From UBA6170 sp034429975 (GTDB lineage Bacteria > Chloroflexota > Anaerolineae > Anaerolineales > Anaerolineaceae), in NCBI GenBank assembly GCA_034429975.1, contig DAOUFM010000135.1:124001-188000 (forward strand): 64,000 bases of DNA. Direction: 5' to 3'. Within the stretch, counting starts at the first letter, position 1. Each line of letters starts with the position of its first letter. The position numbers and the translations under genes were made by a program. This document shows positions 1-6,737 of the stretch, one piece after another. Below the pieces are notes generated by a model. It was not told where the DNA came from. It saw only the letters and a list, made by a program, of their open reading frames with translations, and did no database searches.

Positions 1-1
1 A

Positions 2-1051
2 GTGGGGGCAATTTCATTATTATTAATTTCAATCGCCTTGTTATTAGATCAATTGCCTTTATTTTTACTGGCGATTCTGCTTACTCCTATCCTTTCTCCA
101 ATTCTCGGTATGGCTTTTGGGTTTGCTTTAGGCTCATTCAAATTTATAAAAATTGGGCTGCTTTCGCTTTTTTTAAATTTCATCAGTTTTTTTGTTGTTG
201 GAGCTTTTTCAGGTTTTATTGCACGACAATTCCCAGAAAGAAAATTTATTATCTGGAAATTTTTTCTGGATTTTAATTGGACAGGTGTCTTGCTTTTAAT
301 GATTGGGATTTTAATCATGATCTCAACAATTATTAAAAATCCAAGACAAGCCTCTTTGGTTGCTAACATAGCCCTTGCCTATAGCTTTTATCTCCCTTTG
401 GTAGCTGCAGCATTTGCTTTTGGTCAAGGAGACCATACTAGTTTTATTCAGGGGCTTTTTACTTTTTTCCAATATTATGGTGTGTCCATCATTTTATGTG
501 TGCTAATTTTGCTTTTATATAAAATTCATCCTATTCGTATAAAGAATTGGTGGGGATTGGGGATATTGGTTCTTCTTTCAGCACCAATTATTTTCTTTCA
601 ATTTAAACCGGAAATTTTTCAGAATTTAACAAAAATTGATAAAAATGTTCCTGAAGTTGTAAAACCGGAAATAATTGCTTCTGAAGCAATTTCAGTGATT
701 ATTCCAACAGCTACTATGGTCGTGCCAAGTGTTACGAATACAGTTGAAAAGCCATCCCAAATCATTACCGAGATCACTACCTCAACTGTAACCATTACTC
801 TGACACCATTACCATCCATAATTTGGGCTGAAATCAGATCTCCTGAGGGAAACGGCGCCAATATCCGGGTTGAACCAGGCTATTCGTCAAAAATATTACG
901 AACGGTCTTGAATGGAACGGCTGTCCAAATCCTAGATGAAGTTGAAGTGATTGATGGCGCAACCTGGGTACATATTCGATTATTAGATCAACAGGAAGGC
1001 TGGATTGTGCGAACTTTAATTATTTCAGCAACACCAGAACCTGAATGGTAA
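2..1051 (+). CDS. DUF389-like membrane protein with C-terminal SH3b domain (5' end probably outside window)
   Basis: The open frame begins with a GTG at the second base of the window, so the true start is probably upstream and the protein is 5'-partial (349 residues visible). The N-terminal half is hydrophobic with about six membrane segments; the stretch reading LLTPILSPILGMAFGFALG resembles the DUF389 family, whose members carry a conserved 'APLMSPILG'-like loop. A Thr/Val/Pro-rich linker (about residues 215-275) leads to a C-terminal domain of about 70 residues with the pattern NIRVEPG...WVHIR...GWI, typical of bacterial SH3 (SH3_3) domains. I infer a membrane protein with an extracytoplasmic SH3 domain that could touch cell wall or protein ligands. 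Function is unknown. It lies 25 nt upstream of the phosphohexomutase gene and may be co-transcribed with it. Confidence 0.6.
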   Translation: MGAISLLLISIALLLDQLPLFLLAILLTPILSPILGMAFGFALGSFKFIKIGLLSLFLNFISFFVVGAFSGFIARQFPERKFIIWKFFLDFNWTGVLLLMIGILIMISTIIKNPRQASLVANIALAYSFYLPLVAAAFAFGQGDHTSFIQGLFTFFQYYGVSIILCVLILLLYKIHPIRIKNWWGLGILVLLSAPIIFFQFKPEIFQNLTKIDKNVPEVVKPEIIASEAISVIIPTATMVVPSVTNTVEKPSQIITEITTSTVTITLTPLPSIIWAEIRSPEGNGANIRVEPGYSSKILRTVLNGTAVQILDEVEVIDGATWVHIRLLDQQEGWIVRTLIISATPEPEW

Positions 1052-1076
1052 CGCAAATTGCAAAGGAGTTTTTTTG

Positions 1077-2537
1077 ATGACAATTAGTTTTGGAACAGAT
1101 GGATGGAGAGCAGTAATTTCGGATACTTTCACATTTAGTAATTTACGGCTGGTTACTCAGGCAATTGCTGACGCAGTTGCATCAGCTTCCTGGTTAAATG
1201 GAACTGAAAATGAAACTAGCTTGGGCGAGAAAAAAATGGTTGTGGGTTTTGATACCCGCTTCCTGTCGGATCGATTTGCCAATGATGTTGCGCGGGTACT
1301 CGCTGGCAATGGTTATACAGTGTACTTAAGTCAGGCAGATGCTCCAACACCGGTAATTTCATATGCAGTTAAGAATCTTCAGGCAATGGCCGGGATCATG
1401 ATAACTGCCTCTCATAATGCCCCGCGTTATAACGGTGTAAAACTGAAAGCAGCCTTTGGAGGTTCAGCACTGCCGGAACAATGCCGAAAAGTGGAGGTAT
1501 TTCTAAATGACAATGAGGCTCAGGCTCGTGGTCCAAATTTGATGGATTACCAACAGGCCAAAAATCTTAATTTAATTCAAAAATTTAATCCAATCCCTGC
1601 TTATTATGAACATTTAACCAAATTGATTGATTTTGATGTAATTGCGGATAATCCACAAAGAATTGTAGTAGATTCGATGTATGGCTCCGGACGAGGGGTT
1701 ATTCGCTCCATTTTACAGGGAAGCGGCACTGAAGTAGCTGAAATTCGTGGTGAGATGAACCCTGGCTTCGGTGGAGTACACCCTGAACCAATTGCAAAAT
1801 ATTTAGGAGCCTTAGCAGGAGCGATCAGTACTGGTTTGGGTAGTTTTGGGTTAGCAACCGATGGGGATGCTGACCGAATAGGTGCGATGGATGAGCGTGG
1901 AAATTTCGTTGATCCACATAAAATTATGGCTTTGGTTTTAAAGTACCTGGTTGAAAAGAAAGGCCAAACAGGCGCAGCAGTTCGGACTGTATCAACCACC
2001 CGAATGATCGATCGTTTGGCTCAGAAATATAATTTGCCGGTTTATGAAACCCCGGTTGGTTTTAACCACATTGCAGATTATATGTTAAAAGAAGATGTTT
2101 TAGTTGGAGGAGAAGAATCCGGAGGAATTTCCTTTAAGGGCCATATTCCCGAAGGAGATGGAATTGGCATGGGGCTACTATTATTGGAAATTGTTGCGGC
2201 TTCTGGTAGTAGTCTCTATGATTTAGTTCAGGATTTATTATCTGAAGTTGGGCCGGCTGAGTATGAGCGCCGAGACTTACGATTAAAACGCCCGGTTTCA
2301 AAACAAAGAATGGTTGAGCGATTAACCACTGATATCCCCAATACAATTGGCGGTGAAACCATAGCGTCTATTTCAACTCTGGATGGTGTCAAGTATCTTT
2401 TCTCAGATGATTCCTGGCTACTGATTCGACCTTCTGGAACTGAGCCAGTTTTAAGGGTTTATGCCGAGGGTAGAACCAAAGATATGGTCAAAGCGATGAT
2501 TTCTTATGGTGAGCAAATCGCCGAAGGTGTTAAATAA
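1077..2537 (+). CDS. Phosphoglucomutase/phosphomannomutase family protein
   Basis: Alpha-D-phosphohexomutase of 486 residues, interconverting hexose 1- and 6-phosphates in the cytoplasm. The four family landmarks are present in order: the active-site serine loop TASHNAPRYNG (about residue 111), the metal-binding loop DGDADR (about 263), the sugar-binding loop GGEESGG (about 345), and the phosphate-binding loop RPSGTEPVLRVY (about 450). Length matches the family. A TTG three bases upstream is in frame, but ATG at 1077 lies 8 nt after AAAGGAG and is preferred. The gene is followed directly by a strong hairpin terminator. Glucose versus mannose preference cannot be read from sequence; supply of sugar phosphates for cell envelope polysaccharide is a reasonable inference. 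Confidence 0.93.
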   Translation: MTISFGTDGWRAVISDTFTFSNLRLVTQAIADAVASASWLNGTENETSLGEKKMVVGFDTRFLSDRFANDVARVLAGNGYTVYLSQADAPTPVISYAVKNLQAMAGIMITASHNAPRYNGVKLKAAFGGSALPEQCRKVEVFLNDNEAQARGPNLMDYQQAKNLNLIQKFNPIPAYYEHLTKLIDFDVIADNPQRIVVDSMYGSGRGVIRSILQGSGTEVAEIRGEMNPGFGGVHPEPIAKYLGALAGAISTGLGSFGLATDGDADRIGAMDERGNFVDPHKIMALVLKYLVEKKGQTGAAVRTVSTTRMIDRLAQKYNLPVYETPVGFNHIADYMLKEDVLVGGEESGGISFKGHIPEGDGIGMGLLLLEIVAASGSSLYDLVQDLLSEVGPAEYERRDLRLKRPVSKQRMVERLTTDIPNTIGGETIASISTLDGVKYLFSDDSWLLIRPSGTEPVLRVYAEGRTKDMVKAMISYGEQIAEGVK

Positions 2538-2550
2538 AATCTTTTTAAAT

Positions 2551-2579
2551 AAAAAAATTCCCCGCGGGGAATTTTTTTT
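2551..2579. terminator. Bidirectional intrinsic terminator
   Basis: Perfect palindrome: a 13-bp stem (2551-2563 with 2566-2578) with CCCC/GGGG core, flanked by A7 on the left and T8 on the right. It lies between the convergent phosphohexomutase gene and the minus-strand gene ending at 2588, so it can stop transcription from both sides. Confidence 0.9.
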
Positions 2580-2587
2580 ATTTAAGC

Positions 2588-3226
2588 CTAACGAGTTGAA
2601 AAGCGAATTCGTCTTGCCAGGAAAATTATGATAATTAAAAGAATTGCTGCTCCAAAAAGCACAGGTAAACCTACTTCATCCATAAATCCGGCGGTTGGCA
2701 ATGTTGTTGGTGTTGTCTGGGCTACTGCTGTACCTTGAGCGACCTGAGTGCCAACTGATTCGTTCGTAACCATTAAGGTAGCTGCTGCCTGGGTTTGAAA
2801 TGCTGCTACTGTGGCTGTTCGAATTGCAGGATCCTGACCTGCAACCGAAGTCGAAGCTACCCCACCAACCGAAGTTGCAGTCGGCATAGCGACGACAGAG
2901 GTAGCGCTAGGCAATTGAGGAGTATCTGAAGGGGCTGCTTTTTGGGTGGCTTGCTTTTGTTCAATTTGGGCAGTTTGGGTTGCCACCATAGAAATCGCGG
3001 TATTTTGTGCATGGATTTCGGCTGCTTGATTTTGAAAGTCAGAAGTTGTTTTTGGTCTGAAGAGGATAACATAGGCGATAATAGCCAAAATTGATAGAAC
3101 GACAATGCCACCTAAAACTCCAACCCCAACCATAAAGGGTTTATTACTGGAACCATTATTCATTGGTTGGTCAGGTCTTGATTCTTGATCGAATAATTCA
3201 CTGTCATTTAAATGTGAGGGTTCCAT
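2588..3226 (-). CDS. Membrane protein, Ala/Thr/Gln-rich, with LPTAG-like C-terminal sorting signal
   Basis: Protein of 212 residues, not assignable to a named family. A polar N-terminus of about 30 residues precedes a membrane segment (about residues 32-55). A long low-complexity stretch follows, rich in Ala, Thr, Gln, Ser and Val, with repeated 'TQTAQ' or 'TAVAQ'-like runs. The end reads LPTAGFMDEVG, then a hydrophobic segment of about 18 residues, then RRIRFSTR. This is the layout of a sortase signal (motif, membrane span, basic tail), with LPTAG in place of the usual LPxTG. The start follows a good AAGGAG. It is the last gene of the minus-strand operon beginning near 10.8 kb, 27 nt after the preceding gene. 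The repetitive middle part suggests an extended stalk. Function unknown. Confidence 0.7.
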   Translation of the reverse strand: MEPSHLNDSELFDQESRPDQPMNNGSSNKPFMVGVGVLGGIVVLSILAIIAYVILFRPKTTSDFQNQAAEIHAQNTAISMVATQTAQIEQKQATQKAAPSDTPQLPSATSVVAMPTATSVGGVASTSVAGQDPAIRTATVAAFQTQAAATLMVTNESVGTQVAQGTAVAQTTPTTLPTAGFMDEVGLPVLFGAAILLIIIIFLARRIRFSTR

Positions 3227-3253
3227 AGCTTACTCCTTAAATATGATAATACT

Positions 3254-4312
3254 TTACTCTAGGATATCTAAATTCGCAAGTGGAATTGAAATTTGATCTT
3301 GATTATAAAGTTGGACAATTGCACTAGAGGCACGAATACTACTAGGAAATTTAGTTTTTACCTGGTTAATTCGTTTGATTACCGCGGCTTTTCCCTGATG
3401 AGCTCCGGAATTGACTCGAACCACGGAGCCTACCCTCAAGTCGAGCCCATCAACTGGTGGATTTGCTTCAACTGGTAATTCAATAATAATCTCAGGTTTT
3501 TCGAAATTGCGAACATTATAAATTGCATTAATCGACACAACTTTATTTTCATTCGTTTTTAACAACTCAAACGCACGCTCATTTAATGGAATTTGTCCAA
3601 ACCCTTCCAGAACAATGATTGGAATTTTGCAATTCATTGCAGCATTTACAATCGAAGCATTCATACTGGCTAAAACCAGTCCTTTAATATTAAGTTCTTC
3701 TGCTGCTTTGAATACTTCTGCATTTGAGCAGTGTCCAGCCATGACGATTGAACCACGGAATGTGACGTTTATATTTTCGGGGGTTACTTCTTCAAACAGA
3801 TCAACCATATTGGTCAGGATGGGGCCGGACGCTATTTTTTGATTTCCCCAAACCCCTTGAATTAAAGCTCCATTTGTTTCCACTACCACTCCATGAAATG
3901 GAAGAATTTCTGTAACGATTGAATCAAAACCCGCAAAAATTAATTTTGGTGGTTGGTTGAGGCGAATTACGACCTGGCTGCCAATAATATTGACAATTTC
4001 TCCTTCGTATGGAGATCGATACGGCTTTCCCATTGCTCTTTGAGGTTGCGCAATGACGTCTCCTTTCTGGATAGGATCGCCAACTTTTACATTGATAGAA
4101 CGACGAGCATCTTCTATGTTCTTAAAATTTAATTCTTTACGGATATTAAGAATTAAAAACTTTTCTTCAGGGAAAAATTGAGCTACAGGCTCAAAAGCTT
4201 CAACCTTTTGGCCAACCCGAACAAGGACATCTCCTCTACCAGCAAAGGTTCTTGCCCTTTGAATTTTTGCCAAACCGAGTGTGTGAAAAATTGAAGTTTC
4301 CATAATTTCCAT
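3254..4312 (-). CDS. Conserved hypothetical protein with barrel-sandwich-like N-terminus and KOW-like C-terminus
   Basis: Protein of 352 residues with no membrane segment. The N-terminal 130 residues contain two stretches (RVGQKVEAFEPVAQ and KVGDPIQKGDVIAQ...RSPYEGEIVNI) with the Gly-Asp/Glu spacing of barrel-sandwich (lipoyl or RnfC-like) folds; no lipoyl-lysine motif is evident. The central part (about 150-265) is alpha/beta in character, with hydrophobic strand patterns such as GSIVMAGHCSNAEV and KIPIIVLEGFG. The C-terminus (about 285-315) has a KOW-like pattern, VGSVVRVNSGAHQGKAAVI. It follows the GlmL-like gene by only 14 nt and is very probably co-transcribed with it. An alternative ATG lies three codons downstream. 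I do not recognise a function; a cytoplasmic scaffold for the neighbouring membrane proteins is speculation. Confidence 0.7.
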   Translation of the reverse strand: MEIMETSIFHTLGLAKIQRARTFAGRGDVLVRVGQKVEAFEPVAQFFPEEKFLILNIRKELNFKNIEDARRSINVKVGDPIQKGDVIAQPQRAMGKPYRSPYEGEIVNIIGSQVVIRLNQPPKLIFAGFDSIVTEILPFHGVVVETNGALIQGVWGNQKIASGPILTNMVDLFEEVTPENINVTFRGSIVMAGHCSNAEVFKAAEELNIKGLVLASMNASIVNAAMNCKIPIIVLEGFGQIPLNERAFELLKTNENKVVSINAIYNVRNFEKPEIIIELPVEANPPVDGLDLRVGSVVRVNSGAHQGKAAVIKRINQVKTKFPSSIRASSAIVQLYNQDQISIPLANLDILE

Positions 4313-4326
4313 TTTTGTTGCAATAA

Positions 4327-6063
4327 TTATGCCACAACAACCCCCATACTCTTGCGCCAGGAATTTATTTTCTCAACACGGGCAGGACTATTTTTTGGAA
4401 GCTGAATTGGTCTCCCGCGCGCATCAATGATCAAGCCACAAAGTCCACTTTGAATCGTTACTCCTTTAGCAGCATTCTTTCCAAATTGGTTCAAATCAAT
4501 GCTTTCAAGCGGTTCAAAAAATAATTTCACGATTTGACCGGTAGCCAATGCTAGTTTGGTGATAGTTCCTTTTATGACCTGATCTTCCATGAAAGTACCA
4601 TCTTTGAATTCAATACGAATTTTTAAGATGGGAGTTCCTTCTTTTGCCTTTGATTGAACAGAAAAAACTTTTGCCAACAAACTAATATTTGATCCTTCCA
4701 GGATTTGCACAGGTAAAAGGGGATTGTCTTTTGATATAGCCCCTAAAACTGGTAAAATGCCATGATGGTCGATAAAGATATTGGCGACTCCTTTGGGTTG
4801 AATTGAATCAAGCAGAATAAGTGCAATTTCAGAAGGATTTTCAAATTTATTTAAGAAATCACCATTGATGACAATTTGATTCCACTGATCACTTTTAATA
4901 CCAGATATTTTTTTAAAATTCTCATATTGATTTCGAATTATTTCTTTTATCATGCAGATTTCAACAGAAAATTCATCGATTTCTTCAGGGATTGTTTCTG
5001 GGCGGATTGACTTAGAACCAAGATAATTGCTAATAAATTCGTCTAATTTATTAGCAAACATCCACTGGGAAATATTATGTATATGAAGGTCATTAAAAAA
5101 CCAGGTTGGGTCAGCATACAGAGTATTTTTACATACGTTTAAGTTAAGTTTGTTTTGTTGAACCCCGGAGAATGTAATTAATTCTTTATTAAAATCAATG
5201 ACCAGAAGATTGGAATTATTTTCTGTACTTAACTTACTTAAAAATGTTGTCATGATTCCCAAGGATTGGGTGCTGGGTATTGGTGTGGATTTAGAGAAAT
5301 TATTTAAGAACTCAAATCCTTTCAGCTTTTTTTTGAGAAGATTTACATTTAATTCATTAATGGTCTGTAGCGCCGGTGATAAGTTTTCTTCATCCAGTGT
5401 TGGACGAATATTATCTGCAATGGTTACTTGTTTAATCGGATTGATTAATTCCTGAACTTTATCTGCAATTGATGAATTTCCAGCATAGATAAGCTCCGGC
5501 AGTTTTTCAGGGGGCAAAAGTTTTATACAAAAAAGAATAACTTCGAGCATCCTCATGACTGACTTATTTGCACCATTTTCTGTACCGCCAGCCAGCATGA
5601 GCATATCAGGTTTTTTAGACACGATAGATGATAAGATCTCTTCGATTTTCCGTGAATCGTTTAATCTAATCTGATCAACGTGAGACAAATGAGTGAATCC
5701 AATGGTACGAGTTAAACTTTCAATTGAAATGATATCCAATAATCCAGCAGTGATAATTGAAACCTGATCTAAAAATCCAAATGTAATTGCTACCTGATCA
5801 ACCCCGCTGCTATCCTCCTGACTGGGTACAATCAAATTCATTTCCCCATCGATTAAAGTTCTTCCAGTGATGTTCTGCAGATAATCAATTGCCTTGAAAA
5901 AGCCCTCACGAATATCATTATAGGGCGGTTTATGCGAAGAATCAGCTTCGCTGGTTGCTAAAAGGTGAAACTTGCCATCCACAACATCAAACAAAAACAA
6001 TTTTGTGATGTGACTATCCATCTTTATTCCAAGAACTGATGCCTGATCTATTGCTTCACTCAT
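4327..6063 (-). CDS. Divergent GlmL/MutL-like protein (actin-like ATPase fold)
   Basis: Protein of 578 residues resembling the MutL/GlmL family, known as the ATPase partner of B12-dependent glutamate mutase. The diagnostic block is PDMLMLAGGTENGANKSV (about residues 152-169), followed by LPELIYAGN (about 188-196); both are characteristic of the family. The phosphate-binding loops look eroded: the N-terminal one reads GIKMDSHITK where the family has a DxGSTxTK pattern, and the second reads LVIDFNKELITF where DVGGATTD is expected. The protein is longer than typical GlmL (about 460). No glutamate mutase subunits or cobalamin proteins lie nearby; the neighbours are membrane and zinc-ribbon proteins in a tight operon (5 nt from the upstream gene). 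I infer a repurposed actin-fold protein serving a membrane complex. ATPase activity is uncertain. Confidence 0.7.
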   Translation of the reverse strand: MSEAIDQASVLGIKMDSHITKLFLFDVVDGKFHLLATSEADSSHKPPYNDIREGFFKAIDYLQNITGRTLIDGEMNLIVPSQEDSSGVDQVAITFGFLDQVSIITAGLLDIISIESLTRTIGFTHLSHVDQIRLNDSRKIEEILSSIVSKKPDMLMLAGGTENGANKSVMRMLEVILFCIKLLPPEKLPELIYAGNSSIADKVQELINPIKQVTIADNIRPTLDEENLSPALQTINELNVNLLKKKLKGFEFLNNFSKSTPIPSTQSLGIMTTFLSKLSTENNSNLLVIDFNKELITFSGVQQNKLNLNVCKNTLYADPTWFFNDLHIHNISQWMFANKLDEFISNYLGSKSIRPETIPEEIDEFSVEICMIKEIIRNQYENFKKISGIKSDQWNQIVINGDFLNKFENPSEIALILLDSIQPKGVANIFIDHHGILPVLGAISKDNPLLPVQILEGSNISLLAKVFSVQSKAKEGTPILKIRIEFKDGTFMEDQVIKGTITKLALATGQIVKLFFEPLESIDLNQFGKNAAKGVTIQSGLCGLIIDARGRPIQLPKNSPARVEKINSWRKSMGVVVA

Positions 6064-6068
6064 ATAAG

Positions 6069-6737
6069 CTATCCGATAAACAAATTATATAAAAAAGTAA
6101 CAATGAAGTTTAATCTTTCAATTAAAGCCAAAATAGACGAAATAATTACACCTGCAAATATTGAACCCAAGGTGATGCCGATAAATACAGAGCCTACTTT
6201 TCCGGATATAGATAAAAGCTTTCCAAAACCAGAAGGATTTTCTCCATCTACCTTTTTTGAGAATTGAAAGAATAATAATGACGAAATAGCTCCTATTACC
6301 AAAATTAGTCCACCTGCAATTTTTGATATTGTCAGCGAAGACATAGAAAATGGTTCGGTAATTCGATCAATCATGGGAATTAAGGTGCCTGAATAGGCAC
6401 TGATGAGGATGATCACAGAACCGCTGCCGACAAGAAATGCTAAAGGATAATCGCCTATCGAGCTGGTTTGTTTATTTAATTTGAATATTAATAGAATGGA
6501 AAGCATCAATGGGATAAATTGTATTAGGATTTTCGACAAGTCACCCGAAAAGAATGGCAGAATTAATTTCGGAATAATTATTTGGTAGAAAATCAAGACG
6601 AAAACATAAGCTGCGGAAACACCTATGAAAAAATAAGTGGCGATGCGAAACAAAGGGTTGTCGCGAACAATATAACTGAAAATCATTATTGTCAGAATAA
6701 AACTAAATAATAACCAGAAAAATTGATTTTGATTCAT
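6069..6737 (-). CDS. Polytopic membrane protein of unknown function
   Basis: Protein of 222 residues, almost entirely hydrophobic, with about seven predicted membrane helices (near residues 7-25, 30-52, 68-85, 95-115, 130-155, 165-190 and 195-218). Short charged loops carry few conserved-looking residues. No family recognised. The start overlaps the stop of the preceding zinc-ribbon gene by 4 nt (ATGA), so translation is coupled. The following GlmL-like gene starts 5 nt later. The order membrane protein then actin-fold protein suggests that the two products work together at the membrane; that is inference from context only. Confidence 0.75.
   Translation of the reverse strand: MNQNQFFWLLFSFILTIMIFSYIVRDNPLFRIATYFFIGVSAAYVFVLIFYQIIIPKLILPFFSGDLSKILIQFIPLMLSILLIFKLNKQTSSIGDYPLAFLVGSGSVIILISAYSGTLIPMIDRITEPFSMSSLTISKIAGGLILVIGAISSLLFFQFSKKVDGENPSGFGKLLSISGKVGSVFIGITLGSIFAGVIISSILALIERLNFIVTFLYNLFIG

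Noticed and set aside
1604..1999. Minus-strand open frame of 131 codons inside the phosphohexomutase gene
   Set aside because: No ribosome site, no family, and it lies wholly inside a gene with intact catalytic motifs.
2840..3000. Tandem DNA repeat in the Ala/Thr/Gln-rich gene
   Set aside because: The peptide is compositionally repetitive, but the DNA shows no regular repeat unit.
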